From: Druceiella hillmani
Lineage: Eukaryota; Arthropoda; Insecta; Lepidoptera; Hepialidae
Assembly (NCBI GenBank): GCA_039881145.1
Contig: JAYKKI010000023.1
Location: forward strand, 2,952,501-3,016,500
DNA: 64,000 bases
Direction: 5' to 3'
Of this stretch, positions 12,430-25,640 are shown piece by piece. Within the stretch, counting starts at the first letter, position 1, and each line of letters opens with the position of its first letter. The notes under the pieces are model-generated. The model made no database searches. It had not been told where the DNA came from and saw nothing but the letters and a program-made list of their open reading frames with translations. Position numbers and translations under genes: made by a program.

Positions 12430-13190
12430 ACTTTAAAGCCGAATTGTTTTAGGTGACTTGCATTAATAAATTGAAGATATACACGAAACCAAGCCTTTTT
12501 TGTTACCTGTACAAAACCTATATTGGGCAATTAATTTACAGATTGAAAATAAAAAAAAAACTTAGGTCCAATAAAGAAATAAATTTAAAAACTTAAGTAT
12601 GGTTTACATACGATTCATGTGACTAACATATATGATTGCCAAGTCTCAATTTTTCTGAAAATTGTCTGAAAATCGAGTCGCCTAAATGTCGATGATCAAC
12701 ATGAATGATGCTCATGATCGTACCATGGTATCATGTTCTGATCACGCTGTCGGAAGTAATTACATGTGTGGCTGATAAACTAAAGTGAAATCGAAACAAA
12801 CAAGACATTTAATTTCGATGTTTTTTAAAAGATCTTATGTAGATTAAAAAAATTAAAGATTATGTGCAGATGATTGACACTGACAGATTATATGAAGAAA
12901 AACAGTTTTACATCATATTAGCCTCGAACCAATCTAATGGTTTTCATTTTTCGTTTATGTAAAAGGAGGTATACACTTCGCTTTAGGCATTGATAGAAAA
13001 TATGAAGATGGAAGTAATCAAACTTGAACTCCCTTGCTAGTGTAGCTACAGATTAGAAGCATATTTCTTTGCTACAATTTTAAACTTTAATGTGGCTATA
13101 GATAATAACCTATATATTAATACGTGAAAAGAAAACTTTGTACACCTTTTTAAGCGCATATTGCGCGCTCGGAGGAGTGTGAGATTTGGC

Positions 13191-13243
13191 ATAGTTAATT
13201 TTATATGGAGAAGAGCACTCCTTCTCCATATAAATTTAACTAT
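13191..13243. repeat. 23-bp inverted repeat, one mismatch
   Basis: 13,191-13,213 pairs with 13,221-13,243 across the 7-nt loop agcactc; the single mismatch is in the T/A run. The second copy is at 17,960-18,012. Confidence 0.85.
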
Positions 13244-13737
13244 ACAAAACTAAAATTTATGTAAGATATGTATTACAAATACATTAAATTATATATTACA
13301 AATACATTAAAAGATTCATTGTCTACGCCAATGTCAAGCACATAATAGTCTGTGGTCGAACAGTCGCACAGAGTTATTAAATTCCATGGGTATTGCGGGG
13401 AATTAAGGCAAACAACACATGCTTATTACGTATTTTTACCTTTACATGATGTTAGCTGACATAATAGAACAAAATTTAAAAGAAAATATATACAAAGATT
13501 ATGGAGGAATTTTTTTTTCTTTGACAAAAAACCTAATAACGTTCATACTAAAAATGTATTAAATTACATTTTTTATTATTACTGACAGGAATACAGGTCA
13601 TGGCAGGAATACAGGTGAAACCTCATTCATGATGCAATTCCGTTTAGTTATGGTTATCCGGAAATATTGCTATTTCATTATTATTTGGATTTCAAGGCAT
13701 TTTGGTTACGGGCTAAAAGCTTCTTGCTTGCCAAACT

Positions 13738-13756
13738 GGTTAGGTTAGGTTAGGTT
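13738..13756 (+). repeat. interstitial TTAGG telomere-type run
   Basis: ggttaggttaggttaggtt, nearly four units of the insect telomere repeat; its copy is at 18,507-18,525. Short enough to arise without telomere involvement. Confidence 0.6.
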
Positions 13757-14600
13757 CGCATAACATGACATTTAAGATTTTATCTTAAAATGAAATGAAA
13801 CGAATTATACATTATTCGTTAAAATGCTTATTGTTTTGCGGAAATAGATTAAAACTGGAATAAATCTTCAGTTTTAAACTATTTTCGCTCCTAAAGTTAT
13901 TTTTTTAAACATGATTAAAAATAACACCCTCTTTATTCAAGAAGTAATTTACATTTGGCTGTGCAATTTTTTTAACTTAATCGCCCTTTAACTTTATATA
14001 TCCAACTGTTTTTTTATTAGTTACATTTTTTTTGTTTCCGACTGTTAAAACTTCAGGAAACACACGTCCTGTTCAGAGGTTTTCAAACTAAAATACGGTT
14101 CGAACTAACAATTAGTTTCTTTTCTTCTTTGCTTTTCTTTTTTTTATTTTTAACATTGTTTTTTTCTTTTTTTGTATTATTTTAAAAATCCCTATTATAT
14201 ACTTATTCAAAACTTTTGACTTAGAACCTGTAAGTAATAACTTTTCATATATAAATAACAATAACAATTTATAGGCACTATAAATAACAAATGCGTTCTT
14301 TTTCTTGTGCTATTTAAGTAGCGAAGATGATGTTTGAATATTTGCATCTTTATGAATGTAATCTATTATAATTATTTAAATCTACTATAATATTAGTGTA
14401 TAAATGTCAGAAAAAGCTCATCTTAACTCGATCGGGTGGAAAATACTCATTACTTTATTAAATAACTCATCCCACAGTTGAGAAACCAGATTCGCTATCT
14501 TAACCAAGATGATTTTACTAAAACTTTCTTATTTAATTAGGGATGATCCATGGAAAAGTTTTAAGTGTGTTTTATTACATGATCAAAAGTCGGAATATGT

Positions 14601-14694
<94 letters not shown>
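14601..14694. repeat. (AC)n(AT)n microsatellite
   Basis: About 56 bp of AC repeats with one interruption, then AT repeats. The open frames across it (THTHTH/YIYIYI) are artefacts. The second copy at 19,370-19,461 is one dinucleotide shorter. Confidence 0.97.
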
Positions 14695-14697
<3 letters not shown>

Positions 14698-16383
14698 AAA
14701 TCAAGACGTATTTTATGGATTCGTGATTAAAAAGAAGACAAATATAAACAATAATTTATTTTAGTTTCTTATATCGGTCTTGAGATACTATATTTCAATG
14801 TTAAGGGAAGAGTTAAACTTGGTACAATGCACACGTCGTGTGCTGGGCGACATCATCATAACGATACGACACAACGTAGCGGATAGATAGTTCTGTTTTT
14901 AATATTGAGCTATAAGAGCGTTAATTTGGACGAATATATTTTGTGGAACAAATAAAAGATGTCATTATGACAAAAATGTTATCAAACCAATTAATAAATT
15001 TTGAAAAATTTGCACACAAGTTATTAAAAAACTAAGAAAAATTTCAAAGAATTATTCAATAGTTTTATGTAATTATGTTGAATTCAAATTCAATAATAAT
15101 AGTAAAGTGAAATCTTTATCAGCCATTTTACAATTTTAATTAAAAAAAATATAGTGCTGCACACTTTATGTACTGTTAATATATGGCCCACATATTTAAA
15201 AGAACTAACATGGTGTATGAAACTTGAAACATGTTACGATGAAACCGACATTAAATTTTCACTTTATGTATGAAATTTTAACCAACGTATAATGCTTAAT
15301 TTATATAATATGAAATCTGATATTGCAACGTAAATCTCGAGAAATGTAATGCTGATAGGAAACTAGGGTTGGAAGCATAATTTCTTTAGGGTAAGCAAAA
15401 ATCAAATATTTCAAAAACAGTTTCACGCTCTGCGATTCGCTCTTTAAAACATTGAGAACGTGACGAATGAATTTGAATATATGGTGTGTGTGTGGGGGGG
15501 ATATATATATATATATTAATATATATACACATTAGCATGATTGTATACACGAAAGTTAAACATATGAAAATTGGTGTATTTCACAAATTTGAGGGCAACA
15601 CGAGATTTGCTTTTGAACTATGTGTATATCTGAAATTATGTAATTTATATAGTAATTAAATGGATCAATTCAAATAATTTTAGTCGCAACACTTTTTTGT
15701 ATTACGATCCTCTAATTAAAGTTTGAAAGCCGTATGTGTAGTATAAAAAATAATTATTATTTTGTATTATAATTTAAATTGTAATTAACTCTATGTTAAT
15801 AATGGAAAAAAATAAATGAAAATAATTACTGGTGGAATGGAAAAATAAATGACATTAATTACTTGGTTAAATTTTAGGACAATGTATTATTTTATTGTGG
15901 TAATATTATGTAATTTATAAATGTGTATTTATGCTCCGACGGGGTCTTTTCAAAATTCCATTAGTCACATCATGACGTTTTATTTAATGATGTTTTTGTC
16001 GATTTCGGTCGATCAGTTGTGGATAAAATGGCATTGAGAAATTATTAATTTGTAATAATTACGTGTTATTGTAAAGACAGTTGTTTTTACTTCATAAGCG
16101 TGTATCGTAGATACTCATAAATACTATAATAGCTGAATTAGTAGCAACGGTGCAGTGCCATATTAGTAGCTTTTGTGGTATCAAATTTCCTTGGTTTAAT
16201 GTTGTTTTTATAAAAAAATAAAACGAAAATAGCGTGACCTCACCCATATAAGCTCATGAATGAAGCGAAACTTATTTAACGATTCATGCTAGTTAATGAT
16301 TTATAATAAATCAATTGAATAAATCATATTGTCACACTTACTGTGACAACCTACATATTTATTAACAAATTAGCATTTTAATA

Positions 16384-16540
16384 ACATGTTTGACATTCTC
16401 AACCGCCATGTTGTTGGCGCTCGGCCGTTTCCGCTGTCGGTCGGATGTGTTCGGCATTTGCCATCTCAAACGTCACTCAATTTTAACGTGACAGAGTGAC
16501 ACAGAGGTCGCTAAAGAAATTCCGCTTCAACATTTTTATC
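16384..16540. other. GC-richer conserved patch in the duplicated unit
   Basis: Around 50% GC in an AT-rich unit, and about 98% identical to 21,146-21,302, while the 300 bp before it are much more diverged. Contains gtcact...agtgac arms. It could be an old promoter or UTR fragment, or simply a transposon part; no open frame supports coding. Confidence 0.35.
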
Positions 16541-16954
16541 ATCTTAATTACTCAAACAACTTTTAGATTTGGATTAACTTAGATTACGTCATCTGAATTA
16601 AATATTAGATATTTTCAAAAGACGGGAAGCAACTCTAAAACTGTTTTTAATAATGAAATGCACAAATATTCATTACACGAAATATTTTTGTAATCTTTCT
16701 CTCTCCCTCTCGCTATATATATACATAATTGTAACAGAGTGAATTCTGTACATGGAAAATATTTTAAAAAGGGTAATTGATTCAACATAAAGGATAATAA
16801 TATAAGCCAGAAAACCTGTTTTAAACTTTTTGTCTGTTTGTCTGCTTTATTGTAATTTTTCCTCAATCACGCAAAATCTACTGGTCGGATTTAATAGTTT
16901 ATACCCAAGAGCAACATATAATAGAAAAAAATCTAATAACTTTTCCCACTCCGA

Positions 16955-16988
16955 ATTTCACACGAACGAAGTCGTAAACACAGCTAGT
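16955..16988 (+). mobile_element. possible Helitron 3' terminus (copy 1)
   Basis: acga-acgaag-tcgt weak hairpin followed by 'aaacacagCTAG' and T. It resembles the end at 1,461-1,489 but has a poorer stem. The matching site in copy 2 is 21,776-21,804. Confidence 0.35.
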
Positions 16989-17198
16989 TATTAGTATTTT
17001 CGAAATTCAATTAATCATTTCAGATGAGCATCAGATGTCGGAAGTTCGTACTTTCATTAAAATGACGTAAGTAACCGCAGGTACCTCCAGGAAATAACCT
17101 CCTGTAAGCTATCGCAATATTTAAATGTCATTGAAATCAACGGAATAATGTAGTTATTAAAGGAAAGCATCAGATTTGGAGCATCCGATTTATTATGT

Positions 17199-19369
17199 AC
17201 TTTAAAGCCGAATTGTTTTAGGTGACTTGCATTAATAAATTGAAGATATACACGAAACCAAGCCTTTTTTGTTACCTGTACAAAACCTATATTGGGCAAT
17301 TAATTTACAGATTGAAAATAAAAAAAAAACTTAGGTCCAATAAAGAAATAAATTTAAAAACTTAAGTATGGTTTACATACGATTCATGTGACTAACATAT
17401 ATGATTGCCAAGTCTCAATTTTTCTGAAAATTGTCTGAAAATCGAGTCGCCTAAATGTCGATGATCAACATGAATGATGCTCATGATCGTACCATGGTAT
17501 CATGTTCTGATCACGCTGTCGGAAGTAATTACATGTGTGGCTGATAAACTAAAGTGAAATCGAAACAAACAAGACATTTAATTTCGATGTTTTTTAAAAG
17601 ATCTTATGTAGATTAAAAAAATTAAAGATTATGTGCAGATGATTGACACTGACAGATTATATGAAGAAAAACAGTTTTACATCATATTAGCCTCGAACCA
17701 ATCTAATGGTTTTCATTTTTCGTTTATGTAAAAGGAGGTATACACTTCGCTTTAGGCATTGATAGAAAATATGAAGATGGAAGTAATCAAACTTGAACTC
17801 CCTTGCTAGTGTAGCTACAGATTAGAAGCATATTTCTTTGCTACAATTTTAAACTTTAATGTGGCTATAGATAATAACCTATATATTAATACGTGAAAAG
17901 AAAACTTTGTACACCTTTTTAAGCGCATATTGCGCGCTCGGAGGAGTGTGAGATTTGGCATAGTTAATTTTATATGGAGAAGAGCACTCCTTCTCCATAT
18001 AAATTTAACTATACAAAACTAAAATTTATGTAAGATATGTATTACAAATACATTAAATTATATATTACAAATACATTAAAAGATTCATTGTCTACGCCAA
18101 TGTCAAGCACATAATAGTCTGTGGTCGAACAGTCGCACAGAGTTATTAAATTCCATGGGTATTGCGGGGAATTAAGGCAAACAACACATGCTTATTACGT
18201 ATTTTTACCTTTACATGATGTTAGCTGACATAATAGAACAAAATTTAAAAGAAAATATATACAAAGATTATGGAGGAATTTTTTTTTCTTTGACAAAAAA
18301 CCTAATAACGTTCATACTAAAAATGTATTAAATTACATTTTTTATTATTACTGACAGGAATACAGGTCATGGCAGGAATACAGGTGAAACCTCATTCATG
18401 ATGCAATTCCGTTTAGTTATGGTTATCCGGAAATATTGCTATTTCATTATTATTTGGATTTCAAGGCATTTTGGTTACGGGCTAAAAGCTTCTTGCTTGC
18501 CAAACTGGTTAGGTTAGGTTAGGTTCGCATAACATGACATTTAAGATTTTATCTTAAAATGAAATGAAACGAATTATACATTATTCGTTAAAATGCTTAT
18601 TGTTTTGCGGAAATAGATTAAAACTGGAATAAATCTTCAGTTTTAAACTATTTTCGCTCCTAAAGTTATTTTTTTAAACATGATTAAAAATAACACCCTC
18701 TTTATTCAAGAAGTAATTTACATTTGGCTGTGCAATTTTTTTAACTTAATCGCCCTTTAACTTTATATATCCAACTGTTTTTTTATTAGTTACATTTTTT
18801 TTGTTTCCGACTGTTAAAACTTCAGGAAACACACGACCTGTTCAGAGGTTTTCAAACTAAAATACGGTTCGAACTAACAATTAGTTTCTTTTCTTCTTTG
18901 CTTTTCTTTTTTTTATTTTTAACATTGTTTTTTTCTTTTTTTGTATTATTTTAAAAATCCCTATTATATACTTATTCAAAACTTTTGACTTAGAACCTGT
19001 AAGTAATAACTTTTCATATATAAATAACAATAACAATTTATAGGCACTATAAATAACAAATGCGTTCTTTTTCTTGTGCTATTTAAGTAGCGAAGATGAT
19101 GTTTGAATATTTGCATCTTTATGAATGTAATCTATTATAATTATTTAAATCTACTATAATATTAGTGTATAAATGTCAGAAAAAGCTCATCTTAACTCGA
19201 TCGGGTGGAAAATACTCATTACTTTATTAAATAACTCATCCCACAGTTGAGAAACCAGATTCGCTATCTTAACCAAGATGATTTTACTAAAACTTTCTTA
19301 TTTAATTAGGGATGATCCATGGAAAAGTTTTAAGTGTGTTTTATTACATGATCAAAAGTCGGAATATGT

Positions 19370-19464
<95 letters not shown>

Positions 19465-21487
19465 AAATCAAGACGTATTTTATGGATTCGTGATTAAAAA
19501 GAAGACAAATATAAACAATAATTTATTTTAGTTTCTTATATCGGTCTTGAGATACTATATTTCAATGTTAAGGGAAGAGTTAAACTTGGTACAATGCACA
19601 CGTCGTGTGCTGGGCGACATCATCATAACGATACGACACAACGTAGCGGATAGATAGTTCTGTTTTTAATATTGAGCTATAAGAGCGTTAATTTGGACGA
19701 ATATATTTTGTGGAACAAATAAAAGATGTCATTATGACAAAAATGTTATCAAACCAATTAATAAATTTTGAAAAATTTGCACACAAGTTATTAAAAAACT
19801 AAGAAAAATTTCAAAGAATTATTCAATAGTTTTATGTAATTATGTTGAATTCAAATTCAATAATAATAGTAAAGTGAAATCTTTATCAGCCATTTTACAA
19901 TTTTAATTAAAAAAAATATAGTGCTGCACACTTTATGTACTGTTAATATATGGCCCACATATTTAAAAGAACTAACATGGTGTATGAAACTTGAAACATG
20001 TTACGATGAAACCGACATTAAATTTTCACTTTATGTATGAAATTTTAACCAACGTATAATGCTTAATTTATATAATATGAAATCTGATATTGCAACGTAA
20101 ATCTCGAGAAATGTAATGCTGATAGGAAACTAGGGTTGGAAGCATAATTTCTTTAGGGTAAGCAAAAATCAAATATTTCAAAAACAGTTTCACGCTCTGC
20201 GATTCGCTCTTTAAAACATTGAGAACGTGACGAATGAATTTGAATATATGGTGTGTGTGTGGGGGGGATATATATATATATATTAATATATATACACATT
20301 AGCATGATTGTATACACGAAAGTTAAACATATGAAAATTGGTGTATTTCACAAATTTGAGGGCAACACGAGATTTGCTTTTGAACTATGTGTATATCTGA
20401 AATTATGTAATTTATATAGTAATTAAATGGATCAATTCAAATAATTTTAGTCGCAACACTTTTTTGTATTACGATCCTCTAATTAAAGTTTGAAAGCCGT
20501 ATGTGTAGTATAAAAAATAATTATTATTTTGTATTATAATTTAAATTGTAATTAACTCTATGTTAATAATGGAAAAAAATAAATGAAAATAATTACTGGT
20601 GGAATGGAAAAATAAATGACATTAATTACTTGGTTAAATTTTAGGACAATGTATTATTTTATTGTGGTAATATTATGTAATTTATAAATGTGTATTTATG
20701 CTCCGATGGGGTCTTTTCAAAATTCCATTAGTCACGTTATGATGTTTTATTGAATGATGTTTTTATCGATTTCGGTCGATCAATTGTGGATAAAATGGCA
20801 TTGCGAACTTATTAATTTGTAATAAATACGTGTTATTGTTGCTTTTAATTCATAAGCCATAATACTCATTTGCCATAATAGCTGGATTAGTAGGAACGAT
20901 GCAGTGCCATATTAGTATTTTTTGTGGTATCGAATTTCCTTGGTTTAACGTAAAAGAAAAATATATCATAAACAAAAATAAAACAAAAATAAGCGAGAGC
21001 CCCACTCATATAAGCTCACGGATGAAGCGAAACTTCTTTAACGATTCATGCTAGTTAATGATTTATAATAAATCAATTGAATAAATCTTATTGTCACACT
21101 CACTGTGACAACCTACAGATTCATTAACAAATTAGCATTTTAATAACATGTTTGACATTCTCAACCGACATGTTGTTGGCGCTCGGCCGTTTCCGCTGTC
21201 GGTCGGATGTGTTCGGCATTTGCCATCTCAAGCGTCACTCAATTTTAACGTGACAGAGTGACACAGAGGTCGCTAAAGAAATTCCGCTTCAAAATTTTTA
21301 TCATCTTAATTACTCAAAAAACTTTTAGATTTGGATTAACTTAGATTACGTCATCTGAATTAAATATTAGATATTTTCAAAAGACGGGAAGTAATTCTAA
21401 AAGTGTTTTTAATAATGAAATGCACAAATATTCATTACACGAAATATTTTTGTAATCTTTCTCTCTCCCTCTCGCTATATATTTTAT

Positions 21488-21539
<52 letters not shown>

Positions 21540-22020
21540 TATACATAATTGTAACGGAGTGAATTCTGTACATGGAAAATATTTTAAAAAGGGTAATTGA
21601 TTCAACATAAAGGATAATAATAAAAGCCAGAAAACCTGTTTTAAACTTTTTGTCTGTCTGCTTTATTGTAATTTTTGGTCAATCACGCAAAATCTACTGG
21701 TCGGATTTAATAGTTTATACCCAAGAGCAACATATGATAGAAAAAAATCTAATAACTTTTCCCACTCGGAATTTCACACGAACGAAGTCGTAAACACAGC
21801 TAGTTATTATTTTCGAAATTCAATTAATCGTTTCAGATGAGCATCAGATGTCGGAAGTTCGTACTTTCATTAAAATGACGTAAGTAACCGCAGGTACCTC
21901 TAGGAAATAACCTCCTGTAAGCTATCGCAATATTTAAATGTCAATTAAATCAACGGAAGAAGGTAGTTATTAAAGGAAAGCATCCGATTAGGAGTGATTA
22001 GGAGCATCCGAATTATTATG
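17199..22020. repeat. recent 4.8-kb tandem duplication, copy 2
   Basis: Second unit; starts at the same 'actttaaagccg' as copy 1 and ends with 'ccgaattattatg' before unique sequence. It is longer because of an AT expansion (21,490-21,546) and a short duplication near 21,990 ('ggagtgatta'). The (AC)n(AT)n run lies at 19,370-19,461, the TTAGG run at 18,507-18,525, the hairpin at 17,960-18,012 and the CTAG end at 21,800-21,803. Confidence 0.95.
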
Positions 22021-22640
22021 GACGTGAAAGGAGCATCCGATTTAATATAGATTATACTATAGATACTGTTTATATTTTATTTGGTAGTGGTCAATGGAAA
22101 AGACAAAACAATGAGAATGCTCCGCGGAATAAACAAAATGAGCTTGGAAATCATTCGACTCCTGCGTTATGCTACCGACAAAATGAAAGTTATGTCCCAT
22201 AAAAACAAAGCAAAAAGCAATTTCATTGAAATCGGATACATTGCAGTCTATTCATATTAGTCACCATCCATGGATGACAACTATCACTTTAATTACAATC
22301 GGAAAAACATTTTCGAAAGTTCGTTATTTTATGATAGCAATGAGGAATTTTAATCACCTGTTGTCAAAAAATAGTTATTTCATTAATTTCTAGTTATTTT
22401 CTGGCCAAAGACCGAGTATACTTTAAATTTAGATTTAAAAGTTTACTAAATGTCATTTCGATGAAAGTAATTTTTTTATTGTTAATCTAGATCGTCCCTT
22501 TATTTTATGATTGCAATGACTATTTTTTCGAGTAACGATGGTACATAGGGTCTTAATAATAAGTACTGGCTAGCTCATAACCAACAAGAGACCATGATAT
22601 CTGGCTTTGGTCTATTAACAGCAACTTAGAAGGAATATAA
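22021..22640. other. unique AT-rich stretch
   Basis: Begins with a third short copy of 'ggagcatccgattta'. The part 22,400-22,500 ('agaccgagtatactttaaat.tagattt.aaa') resembles 34,720-34,780 and is probably a dispersed repeat. No gene is seen. Confidence 0.45.
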
Positions 22641-22642
22641 TA

Positions 22643-22827
22643 TTGAATATATTTGGCGTTAATTTTGTAGAAATTCATTATTCACAATTATATGAAACTA
22701 AGTTCTTTACCACGAGGTTTCGTTGTATTACAACATAGACCTGAAGATGTTGTAATACAACGAAACCTAGGTCGTGGTAAAGAAATTAAAGAAAGTAGAA
22801 ATAATACTACATTACGTAGTTTCTTTT
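22643..22827. mobile_element. palindromic element PAL, copy 1
   Basis: Flank 22,643-22,688 ('gaatatatttggcgttaatt...') followed by a foldback: ttctttaccacgaggtttcg... (22,703-22,736) pairs with ...cgaaacctaggtcgtggtaaagaa (22,747-22,784). Outer arms (gaaacta / tagtttc) continue. The flank is the reverse complement of the one right of copies 2 and 3, so this copy is inverted. Confidence 0.85.
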
Positions 22828-24050
22828 AATCACGAATAAGGAATATAATGTTTTCTCTTTCACGTAATCCTTCCAGCCTTTGCAGCATCTACGATTCCAC
22901 AGGCTTGTATTTGATTTGCAAAATTTATAGGTTTGTATCGTTTCTAAATAGTGGAAGAAATTATTGTCGAGTTCATACTATTTTACTAATATTCAATTTC
23001 ACCTTTTTTTATTAGAGATTGCAGAAAGTGCAGCGGCACTAAGAATAATTTTTAACTTCTATTTTGTATATTTTTTCACCACCAATAAATAAAACCGTTG
23101 GTGGAGCCAAAAGTGCAAACACTGCGCTTTTTTATTACTTATAAATTTTAGTAACAATAAATAGGCTTTTATTCTAATAGGTAACCAATCGGTCAAGAAT
23201 TGGGCTCCTTAGCATGGCCTCTTATGCGCATATACGTAAATTAGCACGTACATGCTTTCAAACAAATGGGCGGAGACGTGTAATATTTAAAGGAAAATTT
23301 AGATAATAATAAATATTTTAGAAAATTATATAATTTTTCTATTATTTAGAGGAAGGTCCCCCAAAAAGCCGTGTTAAAAGTTGATTACTTGTAAAATTAC
23401 CAGACTTACAACTCATTCCATCGTCAAATCTTGGAGCTGGCGTGATGGCCGATAATAAAGTATACATCAGGGGGTGTGCAATAAATAAAAAAAAACTCTT
23501 TTTAAAATTAAGTTTTTAAAATTAAAATTTTATTTTCAGCTTCTATTTATTTTTATTGAGAATCATTATATGTCGTTCGGAATCATTATATGAGAATCAT
23601 TATACGGTCCGGTTTTGCATGGAAAGAAAATTTTCAAATGTATGGATTTTTTCCGACTTGATCCGTATTTATCGCCATAGATCAGCCCATATACGTAAAT
23701 CCTACATAATTTATATACGTTTGGGGTAACAATAAATATCCACGTCCGGATCATTTGTCTGGCGTAATGAAGTAATAAATGTATCTATCCGACTGTTGCG
23801 TGGAGGTTGTAAGATAGATGAAAACATTAATGATGTGGAGTTTTTTCTGACTCTTTTATTCTTAAAACAACTTAATGATCACTAAATGTTAACTACAAAT
23901 TTTATTGACGTATATTATAATACGAATTATAAAATATTTATTCCAAGAGAATTAAAAATCAGAAGACTTGTCTTTGTGGGCAAACCTAAAATATTTCTTA
24001 ATATAAAACACATATAACTTCCACTGGATTAAATGCAGAAACAAACATAT
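22828..24050. other. AT-rich stretch without a recognised gene
   Basis: Includes short direct repeats of 'gaatcattatat' at 23,559-23,605. A 62-codon minus frame at 23,566-23,754 has no recognised domain. Confidence 0.45.
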
Positions 24051-24052
24051 TA

Positions 24053-24175
24053 TGATGCCACACGTGACAGGGCAACGTACAATTGGCTGTGTAAAAAATA
24101 TTGAACGCTGAGATCAATTCCAGCAACGTTTAAAGTCTGGCCCTGTACTTTATTTATTGTTATTCGAAATGATAG
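24053..24175 (-). pseudogene. Helitron helicase fragment
   Basis: Minus-strand translation gives TINKVQGQTLNVAGIDLS followed by QLYVALSRVAS. This is the conserved C-terminal PIF1-type helicase block of Helitrons (motifs like TINKSQGQTL and GQLYVACSR). A stop follows the motif and no upstream helicase or Rep part is visible. Together with the CTAG-type ends it shows Helitron activity in this lineage. Confidence 0.85.
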
Positions 24176-24506
24176 CCACTAAAAATGACAGATGATGCTG
24201 CTATACAAAACAAAATGCGACCTTCGATGAATCTAACGATTTTCACTACCCATATCTGTCAAGCTTTGGAATGTCATGATTTTTTCTGACTTACTCGACA
24301 AATTTTATCCTCGTTCGGTCAAATTATACAAAAGCTTCTTAAAAATTATGTACATTAATCTTCGTCATGAACAACTCTATCTTTTGGTGAAAACTGCATG
24401 AAAATCCATGCAGAAATGTTTGAGATTATCGCGTTTAAACAGACAGACAGGGACTTAGTTTTAATACTAAGTAGTGATATATAAAATATGATATTTGGAC
24501 AAATAT

Positions 24507-24762
24507 ATGAAACTACGTGATGTAGTATTATTTCTATTTTCTTTAAATTATTTACCACTAGGTTTCGTTGTATTACAACATCTTCAGGTGGGCTATTAGC
24601 AAAGATTTTTGTTAATAACCCACCTAAATATGTAATACAACGAAACCTAGGGCGAGGCAAATAATTTAAAGAAAGTAGAAATAATACTACATCACGTAAT
24701 TTCATTTATTTGTCAATAATGAATTTCTATAAAACTAACGCCAAAAGTATTCAATATGTTAT
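24507..24762. mobile_element. palindromic element PAL, copy 2
   Basis: Palindrome at 24,507-24,705 with the right flank to 24,762 ('aatgaatttctataaaacta' plus acgccaaaagtattcaat). The arms are more diverged than in the 53,964 copy. A 116-codon minus frame through it is a by-product of the foldback. Confidence 0.85.
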
Positions 24763-24961
24763 TTGGAGCTGAAATTATGAAGGCGTATAATTTTAAATAC
24801 TCTTGATGGGTCAATTCCTTGTAGAACTTCAATTAAACGTTTCGTACTTAAGGAATGGCAAATAACATACTAACTTTAGACGATTCTGAACGGAAATAGC
24901 AGAATGATACCATAACTCAAACAAAGTTCGAAGTTGCCTTATTAAAAATTCACAGAAACAA

Positions 24962-25640
24962 CTTCGTTGGAGATCGATTCGTCATCCTGAACACGATTTA
25001 ATTTAGACTCTAACTGAACTTTAATTATATTAGCTTTGCTTTAGATGGAAATACATAATTGAAATAAATACTCTGTCTGCCAAAAGTTCGAGACCACTTT
25101 GATATTTGTGTTGAAATAAATTTAAGTCTAAAGTATGTTTTTTTAATTTCTATATTATTATACTTAGTGTAATAACTTCGTTGGAATCGATTCCTCATTG
25201 GCAACCCGGTTTACTTTGGACTGAATTATATTCGCTTTGCTTTAGATTGAAATACGTAATTTAAATAAATACTCTGCTTGTCAAAAGTTTGAGACTCTGT
25301 GAAACTTCTGGGGAATTAGAATTAAAACTCTAAAGTATGTTTTTTTCATTCTTATATTATTATACTTGATGTAACGACTTCATTGGAATCGATTCCTCAT
25401 TCTTAACATGGTTTACTTTGGTTTGAACATATTTTCTTACCTTTAGATTTAAATACGTAATTGAAATAAATACTCTGCCTGTATTATGTCCTTTTATATA
25501 TCACCGCTTAGAGTTTTATATATCATTTTTATATATTTTATATATTATGCTTATGAGACTACTTTGAAATTTTTGTTAAATTAGAAGTAAAAGTGTAAAG
25601 TATGTTTTTAATCCTTATATATTATACGTAGAATTTTTTC
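24962..25640. repeat. diverged tandem repeat, about 207-bp unit
   Basis: Starts 'cttcgttgga' at 24,962, 25,168 and, as 'cttcattgga', at 25,377. Each unit contains 'atcgattc.tcat', 'tttagat.gaaatac.taatt.aaataaatactct' and 'taaagtatgttttt'. Units differ at many positions, so the array is old. Confidence 0.85.

Larger units (their letters stand above)
12430..17198. repeat. recent 4.8-kb tandem duplication, copy 1
   Basis: Unit of 4,769 bp repeated head to tail with 17,199-22,020. Up to about 15,950 I saw only one base difference (cacacgTcct at 14,061-14,070 against cacacgAcct) and one AT dinucleotide in a microsatellite. Then about 300 bp (15,955-16,260) differ at roughly one base in six with indels, and 16,260-17,198 differ at a few percent. 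Contents: a short TTAGG run (13,738-13,756), an imperfect hairpin (13,191-13,243), an (AC)n(AT)n run (14,601-14,694), a GC-richer patch (16,384-16,540) and a possible Helitron end (CTAG at 16,984-16,987). No gene is recognised. Confidence 0.95.

Noticed and set aside
14509..14764. Frames of 73 codons with THTHTH/YIYIYI
   Set aside because: Translation of an (AC)n(AT)n microsatellite; the same holds for 19,278-19,497, 4,571-4,921 and 21,403-21,600.
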